Assembly: GCA_963922205.1 (NCBI GenBank)
Contig: CAWUHX010000364.1
Location: forward strand, 1-64,000
Direction: 5' to 3'
Source: Romanomermis culicivorax
Taxonomy: Eukaryota; Nematoda; Enoplea; Mermithida; Mermithidae
Length of the DNA stretch: 64,000 bases
The notes under the pieces: model-generated
Databases searched by the model: none
What the model was told of the DNA's origin: nothing
What the model saw: the letters and a program-made list of their open reading frames with translations, nothing else
Shown: one piece after another, positions 47,601-57,583 of the stretch
Position numbering within the stretch: the first letter of the stretch is position 1
Layout of the letters: each line of letters starts with the position of its first letter
Position numbers and translations under genes: made by a program

Positions 47601-50323
47601 CACAAAAAAATTATCCACAGTGTAAACAAGCGTACTGCCGTAATTTTCTTGTGGAGGGGATTTTCGACCACGAGGAATTCAATGAATGTGATCACTTTAC
47701 ACCAAAAATTATCCCGTGTGTATACAAACGTATTTTCGTGATTTTTTGCTGGAAATTGTTTTCGACCACGGGGACTTTGATGAATGTGATCACTTAACAC
47801 AAAAACTTATTCCGGTTGTAAACAAACGTATTTTCGTGATTTACCGGTGGACGGGGTTTTCGATCACGGAGAATTTGATGAATGCGATCATCTTACAAAA
47901 AAAACTATCGCGGGTGTAAACAATCGTATTTTCGTGATTTTTATGGAAGGGGTTTTGACTGCGGGGAATTCGATGTATGTGTCACGTTACACAAAAAAAT
48001 TTTTCCGGATTTAACCAAGCCTGTTTTCGTGAGTTTTTTGTGGGAGAGGTTTTCGACCACTGGGAATTTAATGAAAGTGATCACTTTACACACTAATTCA
48101 TATTGAGTGTAAACAAATGTATTTCTGCGATTTTTGAGGGAAGATTTTTCTGACCATGGGGAATTCAATGAACGGAGTCAGTTTACATGAAAAAAGTCAT
48201 TTGTGTAAACAAGGGTATTTCTGCGATTTTTTGGGTTGAAGGATTCTAAACCATGAGGAATTCAATAGATATGGTCACCTTTCAGTATTTTTACAACGTT
48301 TTTTAAGTACTATGTGGTTTACACATCCTTTACTTTTGCCGGAGGTGAGAATTCGTTGCTTGAAGTTTTTTTTATTGTTTTTTTGAAGTGCAGATCACCA
48401 AATTTAAGACTTCAATGTGCTTCTATGAAAGTTTTCGTGCATGGTTGAGGCCCACTAAAAAGAGGTGAACTAGTTTATTAGAAAATGCCCCGATGGGGCA
48501 GAAAAAAGGAGAATATACTTGCTTCGACAGTTGCCATGTAGAAAAAGAAGTGGACCAGATTTTTGAGAACTTGGGTCAAAGTTGGAAAAAATTCACTTCC
48601 TTTATATTGGATTTTCATTCTTTCTCAAAAAAATTGTCTATGTCTGTGGAAAAGTATATTCTGCAGCTGAGTGCATCAACACACTTTCCAACCAATGTGC
48701 ATCTCTGAAAATTTTAGGAGGGTACAGGCGTGGACCTTGGTGTTTTAGCATTTTGTGAGACAAAAAATTGAAAAAAAGTTGAGCAAAAAATTTTTTGCAT
48801 AACAAATTTTCCAGTTTCAAAACCCTTGTGAAAGTTTATACCCCCATGTCCCCTCTCACACATGTTTGCTTCCAACTGTGTTAAACATTTTTACTGAATT
48901 TGGTGTCAACAAAAGGAATCAACTGAGGGAAAGTGGCAAAATCCCATTCAGCTTTTTTGGAAAATAGAGATACAGCACAAAGTCTTCTAAGAACTAAATC
49001 GATTGTGCAAGATACGTTTCATTCACTCATTTTATATAACATATCATATAGAATTCACTCCGTAAGTTCTACTGATTACAAGCTACAAACAAATTTATTC
49101 TCTTCTATTTAACTACTGAACAAAATAGCATCATTCACAGTTCTTGGATTTAAACGGAAATTTGCAGAAAGACCGCTTTTTGCGGGATTGCAAATGGGAA
49201 GCAATTTCACCCATCTTTGTCGCTCCGATTAGAGTCGGGGAGAACCGGATACGGGATTTGGCACAGACCCCAAATATATGCATAGCTGAATCCCATTTAC
49301 AGATCGGTGCCCAATCACTTTAACCAAATCCCAGTTGCACTAAAGGGGTCTGAGCTCAAGCTCTAGGTAATCTCCAACAAAAAGGCCACTCGGTTTGATT
49401 TCAAGTTCGGTATAATTTGAATGTCATCTGGATCATAACAAGCTCAATGTCGAGATTATCCCCAGCTCGAGCTGTCGGGTTGCACTAAAATTTTCGCATA
49501 ATTTTCTTATCTCTAAAGCAAATCAATATAAAAATTTCTGCAATTCCCAAACCCGAACTTAAAGCTCAGTTTTAGTTAATCCTGAAGTGAGTATGATTTG
49601 TGCGTTGGAAGAAAATAATTTGGACATTGTGAATAGCTTAAACTCAGGATCATCAATTTAATCCCGATGTTGAGATTGTCCTCATGTTGGGTTAGTGCAA
49701 CGAACCTCAGGTTCCTTTATAGTTCTGAAAATGACTATAATATGCCCCCTCACTATTTTTCAGCTAGTGTGAAAGGCAGGAGTTTTGAATTGGTCGGGAG
49801 TTAGAATCCTATCGGTCTACCATTTCTTTACACTTGAAGTCAGGTGCATATAATTTTCATATAGAAAAATTTTACTGTAGTTGATGCCAGTTGAAGTACA
49901 AAATGCACGATGCTGCAGAATATACTTTTTCACAGACATAAACAATTTTTTTGAGAAAGAATGAAAATCCAATATAAAGGAAGTGAATTTTTTCCAACTT
50001 TGACCCAAGTTCTCAAAAATCTGGTCCACTTCTTTTTCTACATGGCAACTGTCGAAGCAAGTATATTCTCCTTTTTTCTGCCCCATCGGGGCATTTTCTA
50101 ATAAACTAGTACAATTATGCTTCAGCAAAAACTGATTTGGGGCGAAAATTTTATAGATCGTATAACCGTTTCGCCGCTCAAATCATTGTCCACTTCTAAA
50201 AAAGTAGGCCCCGAACGACCGAACGTACGAATGACCAAGGCAGCCATATTGCGATCCAATGCCATCCGCAAAAATTACTCGCTGCAAAACAGCCCGTTGA
50301 GGAACGCTTCGTTTATCAAGTGA
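35674..50323 (+). CDS. Ser/Thr-rich, mostly disordered protein of unknown function, about 11 exons
   Basis: Exons 35674-35955, 39993-40253(?), 40306-40752, 41675-41915, 42141-42338, 43429-43953, 44301-44459, 44512-44634, 44867-45065, 46090-46391 and 50157-50323; 2904 nt, about 967 aa. Phases agree from 40306 to the stop, strong support for one gene. The 52-nt intron at 40254-40305 (GTTCAG donor) is weak; an indel is the alternative. Exon 1 encodes an acidic start and a long Thr/Ser tract. Exons 4-5 contain the only folded-looking part ([22 protein letters not shown], then [15 protein letters not shown]). The rest is polar with SP/TP sites ([15 protein letters not shown]) and basic stretches. 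I do not recognise the family; SP/TP-rich disorder could mean a kinase-regulated scaffold, which is speculation. An AATAAA lies at 50460. Introns are loaded with repeats. Confidence 0.7.
36857..37097. mobile_element. MITE, TIR TAGTCTGTTTTT, TA duplication (copy 1)
   Basis: The ends TAGTCTGTTTTT and AAAAACAGACTA are inverted, with TA on both sides. TTCTTGAAATGCTTCTAAA at the left pairs with TTTGGAAACATTTTAT at the right. Related copies lie at 41421-41650, 50951-51194 and, more diverged, 55980-56200. TA target and short TIRs suggest Tc1/mariner mobilisation (inference). Confidence 0.85.
37125..37152 (+). repeat. Interstitial telomere-type repeat, left half
   Basis: About four to five units of TTAGGC (one TTAGGG variant). 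TTAGGC is the nematode telomere hexamer. The array continues, in the same orientation, at 37899 after an inserted MITE. Confidence 0.85.
37153..37898. mobile_element. Harbinger-type MITE inserted in the TTAGGC array
   Basis: Starts GGGCGAACTGTCACTTTTCGC and ends GCGATAAGTGACAGTGAGCCC, inverted with a few mismatches. The 3-bp TTA flanks both sides (37150-37152 and 37899-37901). A TTA duplication with GG..CC ends is the hallmark of PIF/Harbinger MITEs. The 746 bp contain no transposase; GCTCGCGAAGCG palindromes lie near both ends. Confidence 0.8.
37899..37943 (+). repeat. Interstitial telomere-type repeat, right half
   Basis: About seven units of TTAGGC with two variants (TTAGTC, TTGGGC), continuing the array at 37125. 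Confidence 0.85.
37946..38701. mobile_element. MITE with TIR CAGGGTGAGCCAAAAAA
   Basis: Left CAGGGTGAGCCAAAAAA (37946) and right TTTTTTGGCTCACCCTG (38701) are exact inverses over 17 bases. It abuts the telomere-type array. A - strand frame (37941-38204) shows nothing of a transposase. CAGGGTG-type ends are common in Tc1/mariner elements; the target duplication is not clear. Confidence 0.75.
38702..39992. other. Rest of intron 1 of the Ser/Thr-rich gene
   Basis: Contains about three degraded tandem copies (about 39165-39345) of a 70-bp unit with TTTAGGCTTAGATTAGGCTTAG-like text, possibly derived from telomere-type repeats. Otherwise AT-rich. Confidence 0.45.
41421..41650. mobile_element. MITE copy 2 of the TAGTCTGTTTTT family
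   Basis: Shares TTTTTCTTGAAATGCTTCTAAA and AAGCATTTTATAAAAAACAG with copy 1 and most of the interior. It lies in an intron and ends about 25 bp before the exon at 41675, so it forms the polypyrimidine-proximal part of that intron. Confidence 0.75.
42339..43428. other. Intron 5 of the Ser/Thr-rich gene
   Basis: AT-rich; no gene or clear repeat recognised. Confidence 0.5.
45066..46089. other. Intron 9 of the Ser/Thr-rich gene
   Basis: AT-rich; no gene or clear repeat recognised. Short frames here show no domain. Confidence 0.5.
47464..48286. repeat. 98-bp satellite array, about 8.4 copies
   Basis: The unit starts TTTTCGACCACGGGGAATTT and contains GATCACTTTACAC and GTGTAAACAAACGTATTTTC. Starts lie near 47464, 47562, 47660, 47758, 47855, 47953, 48050, 48149 and 48246. 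Copies differ at roughly one base in six by eye. It lies in the last intron of the Ser/Thr-rich gene. The frames in it are repeats of the same sequence, not genes. Confidence 0.85.
48469..50110. mobile_element. 1.64-kb element with about 197-bp near-perfect TIRs
   Basis: 48469-48665 is the near-exact reverse complement of 49914-50110, starting ACTAGTTTATTAGAAAATGC. The interior (about 1.25 kb) has no transposase. Similar peptide frames in both TIRs are the same sequence read on opposite strands. The right end lies only 46 bp before the last exon of the Ser/Thr-rich gene. A possible TA target is hidden in ACTAGT at each end. An older relative lies at 7200-8203. Confidence 0.85.
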
Positions 50324-52229
50324 TATTTTTTAATCACCCGTTTTATCTACAGTAAATTTTGCATTTCCTCTCTCTTATTGTTTATGATATTTTTTCCAAC
50401 GGTCGATTATTATTTTTTGCATTTACTAATTAAAGAGTAATTAGTCGAAATTCATTGTTAATAAACTTTCTAATTTCATCTTTTATTGTATTTCAATCGT
50501 CAGTGTCGTTTTGACATAATTTGATATTTTGTATTGAATTCAAGTCATAGAAATAATATACGCAGAGAGAGCTAAACGTCTGTTGCCTCGACTTTTGAGT
50601 CTTGAAAATAGTTTAGACGGGATCACTGATTTGGGCAAAATCATTAATTTTGTAACAACTTCTGAGACAAATATAAGCATCAGTTGGACCAAATCGCTGC
50701 ACTGCATGCACTCAGAAGTATTCATTGATGTATAAGAATCACAAGAAGTTTCCACAAGAATAATCAATGTTTAATGTTTACCCCCTCTGAATATCTGACC
50801 TCGATTAGGTGTGTTCATTAAGGCATGCTGTGTACAGTTTAGGAAGTGAAGAACTGCCTTTTTAGTTAATTTCTACAAGATGGCATACTACCGATATGTT
50901 TCATGTTCCCATATAAAAAAATTAGAAAATTATATATCTATATATATATATAGTCTGTTTTTCTTGAAATGCTTCTAAGTCATGAAAGTGGAAAGCAAGT
51001 AGTATTTCGGATTTCCACGATTTTCTGGCAAGCAATATATCATATAGGGTTGGAAATTTGTTAGCATACTGACCTAACCTTTAACAGTTTTTCGAGTGAA
51101 AAATTTCAAATAAGAGCTTCATGTAAACGATTTTGACGACAGTACTGATTTGCATCACGTTTCTTTTTGGAAGCATTTTATTAAAAACAGATTATAAGAA
51201 ACCTTGAAGGGAAATCGTTTTTTCCACAGTTTTTCGCTTTTAATTTCGAAATATTTCCACCACGTGATGGATATTTGACACCCGGTCATCAAATGTGTAA
51301 GTGAGACAGCCTCGATTTGTCTTCGATATTGTACGACTTCGGAGTGAGCTAGATTTTTAGCTGTTGAAATTAGCGTCAGCCATCTATAATCAAAGTCAAA
51401 TCTGGTCTAAGCGTCGAACTGGGTGAACTTTTTTTTACACAGATCACTCAAAAATCTTAACTTCGAGCGATTTTGAGAATCTTATGTCCACAGTCTACCC
51501 TTGAGAAAATTTAGTACGCAATACCATTCTGGGTTTTAGATTACTTTTGATTTTGATTCTGTCCATCATTTCCAGAAATCAAATCAACGTTATGTCTGAC
51601 TTTTACAGACCTTATCATTTTTAAAGAATGATCAAGGTCGTTCGATTATATGTATTTCCTGTCCGGCTGAATAGGAGGATGATACAGCTTGTGTCAGAGC
51701 ACTTAATTTTGTTGAGACCTCTCAATAATTTCGACCGATTGCTCAAGAAAAAAATATTGCTCAATAAAAAATATAAAAAAATATATTTAAAAATATTTCT
51801 GTGGAAACCATTCATTCATTAGAATAAAGGAATTCATCATAAAAACTTTCTATCGATATACAGATTTCAAGTGATAATACGGGAATTAAGAAAAAACTGT
51901 GTTTACTGTAAGCGTCTATTCCTTGACACATACTTGAGATATTTGTATACATTTAAAAACAAGAAACTAGTAACTCCAGCGGGGTAACTCTTTGGCTGAC
52001 ACCCTTCTGGCCTTTGGGAGTGCCTGCTTGGATAACGTGTATGGGAAGTATGCGGCCGCCCCCCCCCCCCCATTGAGGCAGCATGCACACAGTGTATCGC
52101 GTAAAATCAACATTTTTTGGGGCTATTCAGTAAAAAGAATTTAGTCTGCCCTCCCATGAAAAAATCCTGCGCACGGCCCTGACTCAATTATTTCTACGGT
52201 ACGACTGAGCGTAACCGTCAAATTTCAGA
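50324..52229. other. Intergenic region between Ser/Thr-rich gene and kinase gene
   Basis: Holds a probable polyadenylation signal (50460) and MITE copy 3 (50951-51194). A C14 run lies at about 52055-52070. Otherwise AT-rich with no gene seen. It ends in AAATTTCAG immediately before the kinase start. Confidence 0.55.
50951..51194. mobile_element. MITE copy 3 of the TAGTCTGTTTTT family
   Basis: TAGTCTGTTTTTCTTGAAATG at the left and AAGCATTTTATTAAAAACAGATTA at the right, preceded by a TATATA run that includes the TA target. Interior closely matches copy 1. Confidence 0.8.
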
Positions 52230-55200
52230 ATGCCGGCTTTCGGCGTCGCAACGGCCAAAAAAGTAACTCCCAGCGGTTCGCCCACTGCAACCACGTCGCC
52301 GCGCGCCAAATGTACGTCGCCATTGTCGCCGAGCGCTACGACGGCAACGACGGTCGCCACGTTCGCCGCAGTCGATGCTCGTAAATTGGCCACAATCGGA
52401 CCGAAACCAGACGGCGGCGGCGGCGGCGGTCGATCGTCAAATATAGACGACCGGCGATCTCGCCATAGCGACCACAGTTCCAGCAAACACGACTTGCTGG
52501 CACCGGGCGACGTTCTTGCCGACTTGCACATTTTGAATAAGTTGGGGCAAGGCGGATTTGGTCAAGTCTTTTTGGCGCTGGATAACGAAAATCGGAGAAT
52601 GGCGGTTAAGGTAAAGGCCCAGTTGTACTTTCCGACCGAGTGGAAATTGAAATTCAAACCAAAATTGTGCAATTTAATTGATTTCTATCTAAGAAAACTT
52701 TCTGGCACGCATCTTTGAATTTCATTTGAGATAAATATCGACAGCCGCAAAAAATTATATTTCATTCTCAGGCTGGTTTTCTCAATTCCGACCACTGACC
52801 ACACGCCACTGCTTGTACTCATAGCCTTTCTAAATTTCTAGAACTTAGAATCGTTGAACAGAACATTTGAATCTAATTCTTGAAATAATGTTCGGAAAAT
52901 CGAATTTCCAACATCGCAAAATGTCAATACACAAAAAAACACAGGAATATGTGATTTATTTTTGATTCTTTTGACCGTATATGTGATTTATTTTTGATTC
53001 ATTTTGACCGTATAACATTTCTATAGTAAGCTCTGTGTATAATATTGATTGATTGATTGATTTTCCGATTGAATACAACAAATTGAGTTAGTTCAGCACA
53101 ACAGTTACCGTAGCCATGTTCTGTGCAATCGCATCAGATCAGAACACTCATTTTACTATTGTACAATCATTGCATATTTTTCAGGTCACGTTTGAGTAAC
53201 TTTTCGATCAAAACCAAGTAGACAACATATTTTACGCGAAAATGCCTTTATGATTATGATTGAGGAACATATCTTGTTAACTTAAGATATTCAGGACTGC
53301 TTCCATATCAAGGTTTACTTGATCAGTCAACAGTGCCTTTCTGTCAGTGTTTAACCCAGATTCATTTTGAATTTCGTAGAGGAGACCTTATATGGCATGA
53401 CTTGAACCTGCTGAAGCCGCCGAACCCGTATTTTCATTCTATTCAGGTTGAACCGGCCGACAGAGGTGACCCCCGACAACGTATGGAATGGAACGTCTTA
53501 CTTCTACTCCAAAAGAAACCCCATTGTCCAGAGATCTATAAATGCGGCATGACCGATATTTGCTCTTTCATGACCATGCAACTTTTGGGCCACAGTTTAT
53601 CTGCCATAAGGCGGAAATGCAAGTTCGAACAGCGAAGATTTTCTTTGAACGCGACGTTTCGAGTCACCGCTCAATGTGTAATAGCTATAAGAGATTTGCA
53701 TAAAATTGGATTTTTGCATAGGTAATGTGAAGATAAATCAAAATTATTTTTTGGGTCCTGGAAGTATTTTTTTGTCTGCAAATTAAGAGAATCTAAGAGA
53801 ATCCTGAAAAGTCATTAACTTTTTGATACTCAGGAAAAAATTAAATTTAGTTTTTTTCTGTTTTTTTTTGGCTCGTGACATTCACCTGGGAAAGAATTTT
53901 CTAGGAACCTTTGCTACAATGGCGTCCGGAACCCTTTATTCTCCGTTTTCAGGGACATCAAACCCAGTAATTTTGCTATTGGAGCCGATAAACAATCTGA
54001 ACGTAAAATTTATATGCTAGACTTCGGTTTATGTCGAGGATTTGTGGGCGAAGATAATAGACTGAAGCCAGAAAGGCCCAAAGGAACCGTGGGATTCCGA
54101 GGTACGGCCCGGTACGCATCGATGGCGGCCCATCGCGGCGACGATTTGTCTAGGAGGGACGATTTATGGTGAGAAAAATATCACTATTGCGTTAAGGGTG
54201 TCCAAAAAAATTCTCTTTCACTACAATAAGAATTGCGTTTTTCCGATTTTTTTCCGAAACAATCTGTGGAACTCAGAAGTTGGTTCTGCTTCTAAAATCA
54301 TTAGAGCAGATCGATGCTTATTTTTCGGAACTTTACGATAAGATTTTTATATACGATGACAAAATCGATATATCGCATTAATGACGACAACTGAATTCTT
54401 GTAGCGGAGTTTTTTCTCTAGTCACCAAAGTCAATCAAACACCTGAGATGTGTTGTCTTTGATTTGAACCAATCTTTGAACCGGGCTGTACTTTTGAGAA
54501 ATGGTGGATTTAATTTTACAAATCAGATCAACTGTAAAGTATCAAAATGAAGAACTATGCTTTTGGATTACTGTAACTGTGTGAATATTACTTTTGATGC
54601 AATACCATAGCTGTGCCACGCTTTCGATCTAGGGGATTCTTCCGACTCGTCAAACCTTAGGTTAATTTTACCACTTACGGCCATCTGAAAGCTGCAGTTT
54701 GTGAATTGGTGTAATTTGGAATTTCTGAAGCAACACATGCTGTTGTGCAGGATGCGATTTCTGTATGTGATCCGATTTTTGATCGCAAATTAATGAGAAT
54801 TTTGATCAAAATAAGTAGATGATCAGTGCATCATTTTTAAGAGGTAGCTGAGGACTATAGAATGCACTGCGTAACATGCATTTTAAGAATTCGAACCTGA
54901 AGTCATTATCACGTGCAGGATACTAGTTATTGGTGAATTCAATTTTTTAGATGTCTCGTTTTTACATTAGTCCTAATATTGCTCTATGAGTGTTTACATT
55001 ATTAGGTCATTATTCTATACGTTCATCGAACTATTAGCCGGAATTTTACCCTGGCGCAGTTTCAACGAAAAAAACATCGTTTTTACTATGAAAAAACAAT
55101 TTACTCCGGAAGTCTTTTGTCGAGCTATGATGCCCGAAGTGAGCGAATTCGTCGATTCGGTCGGCAAATTATCTTTTGCCGACGAACCGAATTACGAAAA

Positions 55201-55321
55201 ATGTGCCAGTCTATTCGAAACGGCCGTCGATAAATTAGGTTTCAAAAGGGACGATCCGTACGATTGGCAATTGGAAGAGTGCCTCAATTTACCGCATTGG
55301 AAACCACCGCCTATTCCTTAG
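52230..55321 (+). CDS. TTBK/CK1-like protein kinase, 4 exons
   Basis: Exons 52230-52610, 53447-53721, 53953-54168 and 55006-55321; 1188 nt, 395 aa, phases consistent. An Ala/Thr/Ser/Gly-rich N-terminus (about 95 aa) precedes the kinase domain. The glycine loop is KLGQGGFGQVF, the lysine is in MAVK at the exon 1 end, the catalytic loop HRDIKPSNF spans exons 2/3, then DFGLCR, a GTARYAS activation segment and LAGILPW. FLHRDIKPSNFA and RKIYMLDFGLCR are the signature of the tau-tubulin/casein-kinase-1 group, expanded in nematodes. All catalytic residues I can check are present, so it is probably active on Ser/Thr. It ends shortly after the kinase domain. TTTCAG one base before the ATG could be a spliced-leader acceptor. 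Confidence 0.9.
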
Positions 55322-57583
55322 CAGAAAAGAACGTAAATATGCTACTATTAGCTAATATTAAAGCTATTCGATTGAATAATTAACTAATAATGATATTATC
55401 ATTTGATACAAGGTTTTTGCCTGGATTCTGAGTAAAAGTTTTTCATTTTACTACACAGTTAAGCTATAATTAGTGTGCTGAGAGTCCTGAGTCTGCTTGG
55501 AGCATCGGCATTCCAAGTTGAGCAGCACGCATGCAAATACACAAGAAAGTTAGAAAACCGTACCGACTTCATTAGATCCTATAAGAACCTTTTTGTGGGA
55601 AATTGAAAACAGTTTCTTCTCGTCTTTTTAACACCAAAATTTGACACCAGTCGATATAAATTAAATTGATAACGGAAATAAAGACCAATACCAGTCCGTG
55701 AATGAATGATAATTAAAGTCAAATCAGAAGATTTTTTGAAAAGACAATGTGGAAAATGATCTTTTCATATAGTCAGGGAGCTATATAGAGAAGCAAGTTC
55801 TAAAGGACTGTCGGCAACATTTTTTGAATTTTTGCCAAAAGTAAGAGGTAAACCTGACATTGCGGTATCAACAAATTTCGGAGTATACAAAATTCTGTGC
55901 TCTAACTTCCAAATTTGTGCATAACTTATCAATGGATGCGAATTCTAAAATTTGAGGGGGCTATCAATCCTGCTTCTACAGTCAGTTTATTTTTTTGAAA
56001 GGAATCCAAATAATAATTAAAGAAGGGAGCAAGTACTATTTCACGCATTTCCGATTTTTTGATAAGCCGCGCGACATACTGGACTGGAAATTTGCGACAA
56101 CATTTTGACGAAACTTTAAAAAAATTTTAAAGTGAAAACTTATACAGCAAGAGCTCCATGTTTGCTGAATTTAGAAGATTTTAATTTAGAACCTTAAAAA
56201 AAAGAGGCTACATGAGAATGTTTCAGTTATTTCTTTTAGTCCATTCATTTTCATGTTTCGGAATGCAGTGACATAATGACCATTTTTTATGACCGTGTAT
56301 CGCAAGCCAAATTTTTCTTTCTTCAAATTGTAGTCCCAACTGCTATAGTATAGCTTAACGATGCTCATTTGGGGGGAAATAGATGAATTTACTCGTAGAT
56401 TTAAAGTGCCACTTAATCAAAAGTACAAAGGGCTGTATGCCCATTCAGTCAAATTCAAGCTGATGCTGTGCTCATAAATGCACGTGAATTAGCGAGCGCA
56501 AATTGCAAAAGAAAATTTATTTTCTTGAATATAAAAAACTTCTGATCAAACTAATGGATCCGAGTATCTGTTCCATGAAATGCCCTTTAAAGTGCGAAAG
56601 TCAATAAATCCAGCGCAGTCAATTTTGTTTCACAGTTAAGATAAATTGACAGTTAGGAGCAGTCAATAAATCTATAAGGATTGAGCCGACCACTTCCAGA
56701 AGTTAGAAGTCAATAACATACATGCACAGCATAGAAATTCTGCTGGAGGTCAGCCGGGACATGGGGTGGAATACAAATTTTTTTCGTTTTCGATAATGAA
56801 AAGAAAGGTCTTAGAAAAGTCTTCTAACATTCAAGCAGCATATTCTTCAACCTACATTAGGCAGATATGTGAAATAATTTGCTTCAACTGCACTTTTTAA
56901 AGTTTTAATGTTACTTTTTTGGAATCAAGTATGCTTTGTTTAGAAAAATTTAAACTACAGAATCATTCCCATTTTTATGACGCCTTTCTCTTCTCTCTTG
57001 CTTATTTTCCTTCGCCATTTTCCCAATCATTGCTGGGGAGTCAAATCTGTTGGGGGTCAGCAAGAATCTGCTGGAGGTCCAAACCCCCCACGTGCATGCA
57101 TGGTCAATAAATGTGGTCCTTGCCCCTGTAGACATCGCATTTCTGAGGCGAAATTTGGCCATTTCACTGAATTACGAAAAAACCACGAATGCGCTAATCT
57201 CAATGCTCACCATTCGCTTAGTAATTTTGTACTATGTTTTTAGTGTATGTACAGTAAACAAGTTTCAGGAAACAGAAAATCTACACGGACTATGTTAGTG
57301 GAATAAATATGCTTGCTCTTTTCTAATATCAAAATATAGTCTGATAAAGAAGATAAGACTTACGTACGACCTATTTGAGCATCAGAAGCAGAAGAAAATG
57401 ATTTAGTGTATCTTTACAGTTGGTTAGATAGAAAAAAACGGGATTTTTTCAATAAAAAAAAGGAAATTGAATAAAAAGTAATCAGTGACCTTTGAATAAT
57501 AAAATTTGGTTTCCAAAGTGTGCCATATTTGAATGGAAAACATTTTCTAGAAAAACGACTAATATCCGATTTTTCAAAGTAAA
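55322..57583. other. Intergenic region with two MITE copies
   Basis: A diverged copy of the TAGTCTGTTTTT family lies at about 55980-56200 and a CATGCAC MITE at 56721-57098. AATAAA at about 55676 may serve the kinase gene. No gene seen. Confidence 0.5.
56721..57098. mobile_element. MITE, reverse-oriented copy of 12063-12475
   Basis: Starts CATGCACAGCATAGAAATTC after TA and ends CCCCACGTGCATG. It is the reverse complement of the 12063 element, including the CCCCCAGCAGATT repeats (here AATCTGCTGGAGG and AATCTGTTGGGGG). Confidence 0.8.

Noticed and set aside
47207-48168. Many frames of 62-83 codons
   Set aside because: All are the same 98-bp satellite read in different frames.
48493-48708. Frame repeated on the other strand at 49817-50128 and resembling 7120-7437
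   Set aside because: These are TIR sequences of one element family, not a conserved gene; no start, domain or splice support.
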